Below, piece by piece: positions 1 to 8,436 of a stretch of DNA of 64,000 nucleotides. The DNA lies in NCBI RefSeq assembly GCF_003054555.1, contig NZ_CP026304.1:6510001-6574000 (forward strand), read 5' to 3'. The DNA is from Streptomyces lunaelactis. Lineage in GTDB: Bacteria; Actinomycetota; Actinomycetes; Streptomycetales; Streptomycetaceae. Position 1 is the stretch's first letter, and every line of letters starts with the position of its first letter. The position numbers were made by a program, and so were the translations under genes. A model generated the notes under the pieces. The model was given only the letters and a program-made list of their open reading frames with translations, did not search any database and was not told where the DNA came from.

Positions 1-685
1 CCTCGGTGAAGGTCAGCCTGAAGGCGAAGAAGAAGTCGTTCCAGCCGAACACCGCGCAGAACATCGCGGCCACGGTCAGCCCGGGCAGGGAGTTCGGCAG
101 GATCGCCCGCACGAAGGTCTGCAACGGCCCGCATCCGTCGAGCATGGCCATCTCGTCGATCTCACGCGGGATGCCGTTGAAGAAGTCCACCATCACCCAC
201 ACCGCGATCGGCAGCAGCAGGGCGACCGTCACGATGACCAGTCCCGCGATGCTGTCCAGGAGGCCCGCCCACTGCAGCAGATAGAAGAAAGGGATCACCA
301 GGACGACGGGCGGCATGATCCGTTGTGACACGAAGAAGAAGACGATGTCGCTGTTCTTGATGAAGCCGATCTTGAACCGGTAGCGGGACAACGCGTAGGC
401 GGCCAGGGATCCGAGAACGAGGCTGATGGCCGAGGCGGCGATGGTGACGATGGCACTGTTGATGAAGGGCTGGATCACATCGATGCCACCGGCTCCGCCG
501 AAGATGTTGCGCCAGCCGGTGGCGGTGGGCTGGTACTGGATCCAGGGAAGATATGTGGCGCCGCCCTGCACTGCGTTGGCGTCCTTGAAACTGGTCGTCA
601 TGGCCCAGAAGAACGGTCCCGCGACGAAGCAGGCCCACACTGCGATCACGGTGTACTTGAATACGGGGTAAAGGCGCGGCCTCAT
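1..685 (-). CDS. Carbohydrate ABC transporter permease, MalG type (partial, runs off left edge)
   Basis: Inner permease subunit of a sugar-type (CUT1) ABC importer. The visible part, 228 residues from ATG at 685, starts with one membrane helix and a periplasmic stretch, then further helices. The cytoplasmic coupling (EAA) loop is at about residues 172-200, around DEMAMLDGCGPL, where it would dock on the ATPase. The C-terminal end lies beyond base 1. The start codon overlaps the stop of the upstream permease (ATGA, 682-685), so the two are translationally coupled. No ATPase gene is visible; it may be further left, or the system may share an MsiK-like ATPase as many Streptomyces sugar importers do (family knowledge). 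Confidence 0.93.
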   Translation of the reverse strand, partial: MRPRLYPVFKYTVIAVWACFVAGPFFWAMTTSFKDANAVQGGATYLPWIQYQPTATGWRNIFGGAGGIDVIQPFINSAIVTIAASAISLVLGSLAAYALSRYRFKIGFIKNSDIVFFFVSQRIMPPVVLVIPFFYLLQWAGLLDSIAGLVIVTVALLLPIAVWVMVDFFNGIPREIDEMAMLDGCGPLQTFVRAILPNSLPGLTVAAMFCAVFGWNDFFFAFRLTFTE

Positions 686-1560
686 GAGTGCCCCTTCAGC
701 TTGAGGGCCCTGGTGAGCAAGGCGGCGACAACGGTGAGCGTGACGATCATCAGGACCAGGTAGGTCAGGGACATCGCCCCGCTGTAGCCGGTCTGCTGAT
801 CCCGCAGCCCCTGGATGTAGAGGTAGTAGCCCGGAGTCTCCGTGGAGGAGCCCGGTCCCCCGGAGGTCAGCACGTAGACGCTGTCGGAGAGTTTCGAGGC
901 CTCGATCAGCCGGATGATGACCGCCGCGACCGACACCGGCGCCATGAGCGGGAAGGTCACCTTCCAAAAGGTGCGCCACACGTCGGCGCCGTCGATCGCG
1001 GCGGCCATGAACGGTTCCTTGGGAAGGCTCAGCAGGCCGGCCAGCAGCAGCAGGAACATGAACGGGGTCCACTGCCAGACCTCGACGGTCATCAGCGCGA
1101 CCAGCGCCGGCCCGGACTCGGTGAGCCAGGCAACCTTGGTCAGGCCCAGCATCCCGAGGAGATCGTTCAGCGGCCCCAGCGACTCGTGGAAGATCATCTG
1201 CCAGATGGCGGCCATCACGACGGGAGTGGTCATCATGGGGACGAGGAACAGCACCCGCCAGAACCTGCGGCCGCGTACGTCGCGCCAGACGAGCAGGGCC
1301 ATGCCGAATCCGATGACGTACTGGATCAGGACGGTGCCGCCGGCCAGCAGGATCAGGCGCATGATCGACGACCAGAAGCGGCTGTCGTGCAGCATCGTGG
1401 CGTAGTTGGCCCCTGCGATGAAGTCCATCTGAGGGCTGCTGACGTTCCAGCCGGAGAAGCTCACGCGAATCGTGAACAGAAGGGGGAAGATGATGATCAG
1501 TAGGAGTGTGAGCAGTCCTGGGAGCAGGAACATGCTCTTGTGCCGGCGCAGGCCGTACAT
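682..1560 (-). CDS. Carbohydrate ABC transporter permease, MalF type
   Basis: Membrane permease of 292 residues, partner of the MalG-type protein downstream. The reading frame stays open far upstream, but ATG at 1560 is chosen because AAGGAG sits 4-9 bases before it and the protein then starts MYGLRRHKSMFLLPGLL, a normal first helix. About six hydrophobic helices are visible, and the EAA coupling loop is at about residues 182-210 (AAAIDGADVWRTFWKVTFP). It is separated from the solute-binding gene by about 80 bases holding a strong stem-loop, a common way of making more binding protein than permease. Confidence 0.93.
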   Translation of the reverse strand: MYGLRRHKSMFLLPGLLTLLLIIIFPLLFTIRVSFSGWNVSSPQMDFIAGANYATMLHDSRFWSSIMRLILLAGGTVLIQYVIGFGMALLVWRDVRGRRFWRVLFLVPMMTTPVVMAAIWQMIFHESLGPLNDLLGMLGLTKVAWLTESGPALVALMTVEVWQWTPFMFLLLLAGLLSLPKEPFMAAAIDGADVWRTFWKVTFPLMAPVSVAAVIIRLIEASKLSDSVYVLTSGGPGSSTETPGYYLYIQGLRDQQTGYSGAMSLTYLVLMIVTLTVVAALLTRALKLKGHS

Positions 1561-1588
1561 GGTGCTCCTTGTGGAAAGGGGCGGTCGC

Positions 1589-1625
1589 CCCCGGGTGGCC
1601 GGCCGGACCGGCCGGCCACCCGGGG
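1589..1625 (-). terminator. Intra-operon stem-loop between binding protein and permease genes
   Basis: CCCGGGTGGCCGGCCGG at 1590-1606 pairs perfectly with 1608-1624, and one more base pair extends it on each side. There is no U tract, as usual in Streptomyces. Its position just after the solute-binding protein stop (1641) suggests partial termination or 3' end stabilisation, giving excess binding-protein mRNA (inference). Confidence 0.7.
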
Positions 1626-1640
1626 CGTCCTGTGGTCGGG

Positions 1641-3239
1641 TCAGCGGTAGTCCTCGAGCGCGACCACGTTGCGATAGGCGTCGTGGACGGTGTCCTTGCC
1701 GATCTGCTCGGTGATCTTGGCCCATTCCCTGGCCGCCTCGTCCAGCGCCTGCTGCGGCGTCTTCTGCCCCGCCAGAGCTGCGGCGACGCCGTTGGCCAGC
1801 GCGGACATGTACTGGTTGACGCCGGGGACACGCAGGTCGAAGACGCGGTTGGTGCTCTTCTCCATGCCGGAGAGCGTCTGCACGTACGACTTCGCGACGT
1901 CCTTGTCCCAGCCCTGCTTCTCCCAGAACGCCGCATCGAAGTGGGCGTTGCGGTAGGGATTGACGCCGAAGCGGCCGATGGTCAGGTCGAGGGCGGTATT
2001 GGCCTCGTTGCTGAAGAAGCACAGGTAGTCGAAGGCCATCTTCTGGTGCCCCGAGGCCTTGGACACCGCCGAGGTCCACCCCCAGGTGAAGTACGGAGCC
2101 TGGTTCGGCTTCTTGTCCCACGCCTTTGTGGTGCGGTTGTAGACCTCGGTGGAACCGGGCAGCGCCGCCGCTTCGATCTTGTTGCGTATCCTGCTGTCCG
2201 GCTGCTGGGCCTGGATGAACGCGTCGTCCCATGAGTAGGACATCAGCGTCTGGCCGCCTCCGAAGGAGAAGATCTCGTCGCCCAGACCGAAGTTGGCGCC
2301 ACCGGGTGCCCAGGTCGACTTGGCCTTCACCATGTCGTCGAGAGCGCGTACGAAGCCGGGGGTGTTGATCAGAGGCTTCATGGTGTCCAGGTCGAAGAAG
2401 ACGCCCCCCTTGACGTCCGGGTTCTTCACGTACGGTGCCGCCCGGCTGATGAAGGCGGAGAACGTCAGGTCGTCACGCTTGGTCACCTCGGCACTGCCGA
2501 AGTTGGGCTTGCCGTCGCCGTCGACGTCCTTGCCGCTGAAGAACTTGGCGACCTCCTGGTATTCGGCCCACGTCTTGGGCGTGCGCAGGTCCTTGCCAGT
2601 GGCCGCCTTGTATGCCGCCTGCTGCTTCGGGTCCTTCAGTACGTCCGTGCGGACCTTGAGGTAATGCCGGTCACCGTCCACGGGGTACTGCACGACCTGC
2701 CCGTTCCAGGTGGCCACGTCCATATAAGCCTTCGTGACGTCCTTCATGCCGGGGGTGTCCAGGTACTCCTGCGGCACCGGGGCCAGATACGGGGCCATGT
2801 CGCCGATCCACAAGGAGGGGTAGAACATGACGTCGTAGGCCGGCTGGTTCGCTTGCAGGGGCGTGAGGATCTTCTGGTGCAGCTCCCCGAACGGGACGTT
2901 GACGACCTCCACCTTCGCCCCGGTGATCTCCTCGAACTGCCTGGCATGCAGCTTGGTCGGCTCGCCGATGACGGGGACGGCATGGCTGATGATCTTCAGC
3001 GTCTGCCCGGAGTAGTCCTTACGGCTGATCGACTCGTAACTGCAGGAACCCGGTACGTCCTTGACCTTCGTGGCCGGGTAGTCCTCGCCGTACTTTCTGT
3101 AGCTGATCTCCGAACCCTGCTTGAACAGCGCCGGCTTGTCGGGCTTGCTCTCCGCCTTGTCCTGGCCGGTACATCCTGTGGCGGTGAGGGCCACGACGGC
3201 CGCGGCGGCGATCATGCCCTTGTACGAGTTGTTGCGCAT
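1641..3239 (-). CDS. Extracellular solute-binding lipoprotein (family 1) of the ABC importer
   Basis: Captures the substrate outside the membrane and hands it to the two permeases. ATG at 3239 is preferred over an in-frame GTG at 3260 because AAGGAG lies 8 bases upstream. The 532-residue product begins MRNNSYKGMIAAAAVVALTATGC, a lipoprotein signal with the acylated cysteine at 23. It is longer than the usual 430-residue sugar-binding protein, and its N-terminal 60 residues after the signal are unlike standard maltose-type proteins. The adjoining alcohol dehydrogenase hints that the ligand is a polyol or another alcohol rather than a plain sugar (inference). Confidence 0.9.
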   Translation of the reverse strand: MRNNSYKGMIAAAAVVALTATGCTGQDKAESKPDKPALFKQGSEISYRKYGEDYPATKVKDVPGSCSYESISRKDYSGQTLKIISHAVPVIGEPTKLHARQFEEITGAKVEVVNVPFGELHQKILTPLQANQPAYDVMFYPSLWIGDMAPYLAPVPQEYLDTPGMKDVTKAYMDVATWNGQVVQYPVDGDRHYLKVRTDVLKDPKQQAAYKAATGKDLRTPKTWAEYQEVAKFFSGKDVDGDGKPNFGSAEVTKRDDLTFSAFISRAAPYVKNPDVKGGVFFDLDTMKPLINTPGFVRALDDMVKAKSTWAPGGANFGLGDEIFSFGGGQTLMSYSWDDAFIQAQQPDSRIRNKIEAAALPGSTEVYNRTTKAWDKKPNQAPYFTWGWTSAVSKASGHQKMAFDYLCFFSNEANTALDLTIGRFGVNPYRNAHFDAAFWEKQGWDKDVAKSYVQTLSGMEKSTNRVFDLRVPGVNQYMSALANGVAAALAGQKTPQQALDEAAREWAKITEQIGKDTVHDAYRNVVALEDYR

Positions 3240-3256
3240 GGGTCTGCTCCTTCGAC

Positions 3257-4282
3257 TCACGGGATCAAGATCGCTCGGCCGCGGACGGCACCGGCGGACA
3301 AGTCTTCGAGGGCGTCACGGAAGGACGCCAGGGGGTACCGCTGGGTGTGCAGGCTGACCTTGCCCTGGGCGGCCAGGACCATCAGCTCGGAGAGGTCGTT
3401 GTAGGACCCCACGAGGTTGCCGATGAAGTTGATCTCGGTGGAGATGACGTCGATCGTCGGAACGTCGAGACGGCCGCCGTAGCCGATGACGTAGTAGTTG
3501 CCGTTGCGGCGCAGGCAGGCCACGCCGGTCTCGACGGCACCGCCCTCGCCCACGAAGTCCAGAACCGCCTCGGCCCCGTGCCCGCCGGTGAGTTCCAGGA
3601 CGCGTCCGCTCTCACTCCCGTCCGCGACCAGCGTGTGTTCGGCGCCCAGTTCCTTGGCGAGGGCAAGAGCGTCCGGGCTTCGGTCGATCACGATCATCTC
3701 GACCGGCGACAGGGCCCGGAGCACTTGGATGCCGATGTGCCCGAGACCTCCGGCGCCGATCACCACGGCCCGATCGCCCGGTCGCAGGACCCGGGCCGCC
3801 TTGGCGACAGCGTGGTACGCCGTGAGCCCGGCATCGGCCAGGGCCGCAACCGAGGCCGGCTCAAGGGACGGGTCGAGTGCCACCACTGAGCGGGCGGTGG
3901 TCTTCAGGTACTCCGCATAGCCCCCGTCGGTGTCGATGCCCGGGAAGGCCGAGTTCATACAGTGCACGTCGTCGCCGGCCCGGCAGGCACGGCACAGACC
4001 GCAGGTCACGAGCGGGTGCAGGATGACCGGGTCGCCGACCTTGACGTTGGTGACGGCCTGTCCCACCTCCTGCACCCAGCCGGCATTCTCATGACCGATG
4101 GTGTAGGGCAGGACAACCCCGCTCTTGTCGCTCCACTGTCCTTCGAGAATGTGCAGATCGGTGCGGCAGACCCCCGCACCCCCGACCTTCACGATCACAT
4201 CCAGCGGACCGGTGATCTGCGGGTCCGGCACATCCACGAGCACTGGCGGCTCGTCGTACTCGATGACCTGCACGGCTTTCAT
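3257..4282 (-). CDS. Zinc-dependent NAD(P) alcohol dehydrogenase (MDR superfamily)
   Basis: Oxidises an alcohol to an aldehyde or ketone with a nicotinamide cofactor. The 341-residue protein has the complete zinc MDR set: catalytic zinc ligands C39 and H64-E65 (GHE), structural zinc cysteines C94, C97, C100 and C108, and the Rossmann GAGGLG at 176-181. It is first in a four-gene reverse-strand operon, and only 17 bases separate its stop from the start of the binding protein gene. That coupling to an importer suggests the imported compound, or its first metabolite, is the substrate. It most resembles the AdhA/AdhT-like primary alcohol group; exact substrate unknown. Confidence 0.92.
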   Translation of the reverse strand: MKAVQVIEYDEPPVLVDVPDPQITGPLDVIVKVGGAGVCRTDLHILEGQWSDKSGVVLPYTIGHENAGWVQEVGQAVTNVKVGDPVILHPLVTCGLCRACRAGDDVHCMNSAFPGIDTDGGYAEYLKTTARSVVALDPSLEPASVAALADAGLTAYHAVAKAARVLRPGDRAVVIGAGGLGHIGIQVLRALSPVEMIVIDRSPDALALAKELGAEHTLVADGSESGRVLELTGGHGAEAVLDFVGEGGAVETGVACLRRNGNYYVIGYGGRLDVPTIDVISTEINFIGNLVGSYNDLSELMVLAAQGKVSLHTQRYPLASFRDALEDLSAGAVRGRAILIP

Positions 4283-4370
4283 GGCGCTCCCTGCGAATCG
4301 GCGGGGTGGATGGTGCGCCGATTACACAGCCCGCCGCGCGCAGGCCGATGTCTCAGAAGCGGTCCGCGGA

Positions 4371-4387
4371 TGTATCAATGTGATACA
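4371..4387. promoter_or_regulatory. Perfect palindrome TGTATCA-ATG-TGATACA between divergent regulator and transporter operon
   Basis: A 7-base inverted repeat with a 3-base centre lies 84 bases before the dehydrogenase start and 76 bases before the regulator start. It is the only strong symmetric element in the 180-base divergent region (4283-4462). It is a good candidate operator for the Fis-type DNA-binding domain of the AcoR-like regulator encoded at 4463 (inference). Confidence 0.6.
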
Positions 4388-4462
4388 GGCCATAGGCGCG
4401 GCGCCATCGAGCTGCTCCAATCACTCCACCGAGGGATGACGCGCGCGATACGGGAGTGTTAA

Positions 4463-6247
4463 ATGCCCCGACATCAACCTGGCAGCTCTCTGACAGCAGC
4501 CAGAGAGCTTTACCAGGAGATCACCAAGGATCCGAGCGCCCGCCCGCTCGTGGTCGCCTCCTGGCAGCGCTCGATCGAGTACCAGGTGAAGTCGAGCTGC
4601 ATCGACGCTCCCTACCTCGAGAACCCCAATCTGGACAGCCCGCTCGCCAAAGCGGCGCTACCCATCCTGAACGCGCTGCACGAGCAACTGGCCGATGACC
4701 CGGTGTCCACGATGGTCACCGACCGCAACGGCGTGGTGCTGTCCCGCATGGTCTCCCACCAGGCTCTGACGACGCGGCTGAACCGAGTGCAGCTGGCCCC
4801 GGGCCACGTGTTCGCCGAGCGCTACGTGGGCACCAACGGCATCGGGACCGCACTGGCCAGCGGCCGCCCGGTCATGATCGCCGGAAGTCAGCACTACGTC
4901 GAGGCGCTGCGGGACTTCTACTGCGCGGCCGTGCCGATCCTGCATCCCACCCGGCGCACCCTGCTGGGAGCCTTCAACCTGACCACGGCCCGTCAGGGCT
5001 CAGCCGGCATGCTCATGGCCCTGGCCCGCTCTGTCGCGGGCCAGATCGAAAGTGAGATCGCCGCGATCAGCTCGCGACGGGAACGGGCCCTGTTCCAGGA
5101 CTACATGGACGCGTGCTCCTCGGTGCGTCCCGGACCTGTTCTGGCCATCAATCGCGATGTCGTCATGATGAACGAGCAGCTGAGATCGGCCGTTACAGGG
5201 ACGGATCACTACGCACTGCTCGACCACGCACGTGAGATCGCCGACGACCTCCGGTTCGAAGGTACCCGGAGCATCGCACTCCCCTCCGGACGCATCGCCG
5301 AGCTCCGGGTGAGCCGTAGCCGGCGCGAGGACAGCGACGCGGGCACCATCTTCCGAGTCCGGGTCATCGGGCGTCCCCAGTCCGGACCGGTCGCTTCCGC
5401 TGGATCCACACGATCGGGCCTGGGCCTGGTGGGCTCCTCCCCGCGATGGCTGAGCGCGGTCGCCGAAACCGAAGCGGCGTTCGTCGCCGGGTCCTGGCTT
5501 CATCTCGTGGGAGAAGCCGGGGCCGGGAAGGGGACGCTGATCGAAGCCCTCCACCGAGCAAAAGGTGCCGGGCGCCGGCTCGAGAGGGTGGAAGCGCCGC
5601 TGTCGGAGTCGACGCACGCCACCGAGCAATGGCTGCGCAACGTCCGCGAGCTGCTGGCCGAGCCGTCGAACGTGGTCGTCCTGCGCGATGTCCACCTACT
5701 TGCCGCCCACTTGCGCCAGCAGCTGCGAAGCCTCCTGACACACCTGGACACGACCGCCACCGGACAACTGATCATGACCAGCCAACCGTCCATGGTCACG
5801 ACCGACGACGTGCTCGACCGTCTGTGCGTCGCCTCGGTAGAGGTGCCTCCCCTCCGTCATCGCTATGGAGACATCGAGCACCTGGTCCGGTTCTTCCTGC
5901 TCAAATACAGGCCGAGCGGAGAGAGCAGCTGCTCCCCGGATGCGCTGACGATGCTGCAGCGCTGCCCCTGGCCGGAGAATGTCCGGCAGCTCGAGTCGGT
6001 GATCCGTGGCCTGGCGCGGCGGCAGTCCGTCCGGATCCTGCGGGTGGAGGATCTCCCGCCGGAATGCCGGGTGTCCTCGCACAAAGTCCTGACCACCATC
6101 GAAGCGCTGGAACGGGACGCTATTCTCCGCGGGCTGATGGACCGCAGCTCCAACGTCCAGCGCACCGCACAAGATCTCGGCATCTCCCGCGCCACCATGT
6201 ACCGCAAGATGCGCCGTTACGGGATCGTCCCTTCGAGCCTCACCTAG
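4463..6247 (+). CDS. GAF-domain, AAA+ and Fis-HTH transcriptional regulator (AcoR type)
   Basis: Likely senses a small alcohol, ketone or related metabolite and controls the divergent operon. The 594-residue protein has a sensor region from about 60 to 200 (GAF fold, including YVGTNGIGTALASGRPV), a degenerate AAA+ domain with a Walker A (GEAGAGKGT) near 346, and a Fis-family helix-turn-helix at the C-terminus (ISRATMYRKMRRYGI). The GAFTGA loop that contacts sigma-54 is absent, as expected in actinobacteria, which lack sigma-54. ATG at 4463 follows a GGGAG ribosome site. AcoR/MimR-like regulators elsewhere control alcohol, acetoin or propane genes (family knowledge), which fits the dehydrogenase opposite. 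Confidence 0.9.
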   Translation: MPRHQPGSSLTAARELYQEITKDPSARPLVVASWQRSIEYQVKSSCIDAPYLENPNLDSPLAKAALPILNALHEQLADDPVSTMVTDRNGVVLSRMVSHQALTTRLNRVQLAPGHVFAERYVGTNGIGTALASGRPVMIAGSQHYVEALRDFYCAAVPILHPTRRTLLGAFNLTTARQGSAGMLMALARSVAGQIESEIAAISSRRERALFQDYMDACSSVRPGPVLAINRDVVMMNEQLRSAVTGTDHYALLDHAREIADDLRFEGTRSIALPSGRIAELRVSRSRREDSDAGTIFRVRVIGRPQSGPVASAGSTRSGLGLVGSSPRWLSAVAETEAAFVAGSWLHLVGEAGAGKGTLIEALHRAKGAGRRLERVEAPLSESTHATEQWLRNVRELLAEPSNVVVLRDVHLLAAHLRQQLRSLLTHLDTTATGQLIMTSQPSMVTTDDVLDRLCVASVEVPPLRHRYGDIEHLVRFFLLKYRPSGESSCSPDALTMLQRCPWPENVRQLESVIRGLARRQSVRILRVEDLPPECRVSSHKVLTTIEALERDAILRGLMDRSSNVQRTAQDLGISRATMYRKMRRYGIVPSSLT

Positions 6248-6719
6248 GACTCCCACCGGCTTTCCCCAGTGGCGTACACATTCAGTTGTCGCGCATCCGG
6301 ATGGGAGCAGACGCGTTGGCCGCGAACATGAACGGCGCTGAACTGCGGTTTTTCGTCACATGTTTTTCGTGGACGTGTTGCGAGTGACGCATCACGTGGA
6401 GTGCGTAGCGATCCTTGAGCCTGCCGCACAGGGCGTCAGACCTGCATCTTTGGCCAGTGTGCGGTATGTGCGGTATGTGCGGTATCTTGACGCTGGTCTG
6501 ACGCACGCCTGACGCATTTTCTGATGGGTCGTCAGCACAGAAAGCCACCTCTCGGGCCGGGATCGCATCCTGGCCAAGGAGGCGGCTTTCTGCGTGTGAT
6601 GGGGAGGTTGGGGCGTCTCGCCCCTACGTCGAACGCACTCTCACGCACGATCACGCTCTGTTGTGGTTCTGGGGTCCGGGCGGAGGTCCGGAAATAGTTG
6701 GCGTCTGCTGCGTGTTGGG
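6248..6719. other. Non-coding stretch with repeats after the regulator
   Basis: No convincing gene. It contains three exact tandem copies of the 9-mer TGTGCGGTA at 6458-6484 and a long imperfect palindrome at 6539-6591. Short reverse-strand frames here give histidine-rich repeats made by the 9-mer and are not believable proteins. Confidence 0.6.
6539..6591. terminator. Long imperfect hairpin
   Basis: The 53-base segment begins AGAAAGCCACCTC and ends GAGGCGGCTTTCT, so its two halves are near-complements for most of their length. It could act as a bidirectional terminator or be an old element end. There is no gene close enough to assign it to. Confidence 0.45.
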
Positions 6720-6986
6720 CCCGGGGTCGATGCGAAGGGGGAGGTGTCGGGTCTGAGGCTGTTCAGCACGAAGGGCGGCGTGGTGGAGGTCGCGCCGCGC
6801 TTGGCGGAGGAAGAGGCTGATGTGCAGGACCTCGTCGAGGCGCACGTGGAGGCAATGCTGGGAGTGGGTTCCTGGCGAGCGAGCACAGCACAGGGCCGCT
6901 GCACAGCGGTCGGATCGACTCGCTGGGCGTGGACGAAAACGGCGCCCCGGTGATCGTCGAGTACAAGCGGGCGACCGATGCGGCCG
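6720..6986 (+). pseudogene. Left part of a split DUF91/DUF5655 nuclease-like gene
   Basis: The translation gives the N-terminal part of a NucS/restriction-endonuclease-like family: LFSTKGG, then EADVQDLVEAHVEAMLGV, then after a one-base frameshift near 6867-6870 SGRIDSLGVDENGAPVIVEY and KRATDAA. The D...EYK pattern is the PD-(D/E)XK-like core. Homology stops abruptly at 6986 in the codon after DAA. The rest of the family (VINQG... onward) appears in the same orientation at 18790. Between them lies an 11.8 kb insert with inverted ends, so this is an interrupted gene that has since picked up frameshifts. No start codon could be fixed. Confidence 0.75.
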
Positions 6987-7001
6987 TGTTCTCTGAACTA
7001 C
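6987..7001 (+). repeat. Left terminal inverted repeat of the 11.8 kb element
   Basis: TGTTCTCTGAACTAC matches the reverse complement of 18775-18789 at 13 of 15 positions (TGTTnnCTGAACTAC). It lies exactly where homology to the interrupted nuclease-like gene stops. Confidence 0.7.
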
Positions 7002-7075
7002 GACACGGCTTCAGGTCCCCGGCCGTGCGGCAGTGGCGAGAAAGACATCAGTTGGAGACGCTGCGAGGGTTCGGC

Positions 7076-7423
7076 CTACCGTCCGCCGGTGCGGCGCTGC
7101 AGTGCGCCGAGCAGTGTCCGCCCGGAGAGTTCGCGATCGGCGGCCAGCAGGTAGGCCACGGGCGAATCCCCCACCTGTTGGCGTCGAGCCTCAACCTTGC
7201 CGGCAATGTATGGCACGAGCGTCACGGCAACTGCGGCGCTGGCCACAGCGAGTTGTCCGCCTGCTGCGGCGACACTGCCCAGAAGAGTCCCGGCAGCGGC
7301 GTTGAGATTGACCTTCTGTACCAATGTTCCCGCTGACGACTCGATGCCCTGTGCTCGCAACGCTGTGCGCAGTTCGTTGAGCTGCGGTCTTGTCTTGCTC
7401 TCGTACAACGACCCCAGCTTCAC
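7076..7423 (-). pseudogene. C-terminal fragment of a DUF6236-like protein
   Basis: 115 codons read from a GTG, but the sequence looks like the end of a larger protein: RPQLNELRTALRAQGIES, a small hydrophobic stretch rich in Ala and Gly, then the tail SPVAYLLAADREL. This is the pattern I associate with the end of DUF6236 proteins (about 330-340 residues). The start of the same family is found at 15409-15729 on the same strand. The middle of about 130 residues is missing. Function of the family unknown. Confidence 0.55.
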
Positions 7424-7437
7424 CGCAGGAGGACCCC

Positions 7438-8436
7438 ATGAAACGCCGCCTCTTCGTCTCGGGTGTCACCGCATCTGCCTTGGCCGCGGCCACCGCCCCG
7501 GCGAACAGCTCTCCCCGCCGAATCGGGATGAGCGACGTCGAGCGACTGCAACAGCGGTTCGCCGAAGTCATCGCCAGCGACCACCGCCACGGTGGCCAAC
7601 TAGGCATCGAGCAGAAAGCCGCCGCGCTCGCAGACAGCGCACTCGCCCTGCAGGAGTCTGGCAACGCCACCCTGCGCGTTCGCAGCTACTTGTACGGGTG
7701 CGCCGCCGCATTCCGGTCCTCAGCCATGTGGGCCGCGATCGACGGCCGCCGGTTCGACGACGCGGCCGTGCATATGCGCGAGGCGCAGGCCCTGGCGGAG
7801 ATGGCCGGGGACCCCGCGATCAAGTTCCGGATCTGGAGTCACGCCGGCACGATGTACCGGCACATGGGACGCACAGCGCAGGCCCTGTCAGCCAACAACG
7901 TCGCCCGCGGGCTACACATCAACCGCCGCGATCCCCTGTTCGCCTCCCTCGGCCTGGCCCGTCAGATGGCCATTCACGGCGCTGCAGGAGACCCCACCCG
8001 AACCCGCCGCGCGTACGACGAGGCGCAGGGCGCCATGGACCGGGCCGACTCGGGCGAGTATCGGCCCGTGTGGCTGAACGCCTTCTACGACCAGGCCGAG
8101 CTCGACTCCCTCGCGCTCTCTGCGTACCTGTCCCTGCACGACTATGAAAAGGCGGAGTTCCACGCCCACCGCTGCCTGGTGCGTCTGCGGCCTTACATGC
8201 GCCGCTCCAAGGCGATCACCACAACCCGGCTCGCACGCGCCCAGCTCGAGCAGGGAGCCCTCGAGCCCGCGACGAACACCGCCATGTCCGTGTCGACCGA
8301 CGCCGCCACCCAGCACCCGCGCGTGGCGCTGATGCTCCGTGACTTCGGCGCCAGGCTCACCGAGATCGCCCCGCGCAGCACCGCAGCAGGCACGTGGACC
8401 GACTACGCGCGCACCACCTGGGGAGCGGCAGCATGA
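7438..8436 (+). CDS. TPR-like helical protein with twin-arginine-style N-terminus
   Basis: 332 residues from ATG at 7438, with AGGAGG 6-11 bases upstream. The sequence is mostly amphipathic helical pairs (for example AAVHMREAQALAEMAGDPAI and AHRCLVRLRPYMRRSKAI), like the C-terminal sensor part of Streptomyces XRE-type regulators, but it has no helix-turn-helix. The N-terminus MKRRLFVSGVTASALAAATA looks like a weak signal or a relic of the upstream domain. It overlaps the acetyltransferase gene by ATGA and is probably co-transcribed. Such XRE/TPR proteins are often paired with small acetyltransferases in Streptomyces accessory DNA (my recollection). Function unknown. Confidence 0.75.
   Translation: MKRRLFVSGVTASALAAATAPANSSPRRIGMSDVERLQQRFAEVIASDHRHGGQLGIEQKAAALADSALALQESGNATLRVRSYLYGCAAAFRSSAMWAAIDGRRFDDAAVHMREAQALAEMAGDPAIKFRIWSHAGTMYRHMGRTAQALSANNVARGLHINRRDPLFASLGLARQMAIHGAAGDPTRTRRAYDEAQGAMDRADSGEYRPVWLNAFYDQAELDSLALSAYLSLHDYEKAEFHAHRCLVRLRPYMRRSKAITTTRLARAQLEQGALEPATNTAMSVSTDAATQHPRVALMLRDFGARLTEIAPRSTAAGTWTDYARTTWGAAA

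Noticed and set aside
6458..6484. Short tandem repeats as a CRISPR or iteron array
   Set aside because: Only three 9-base units with no spacers, and no cas or replication genes nearby.
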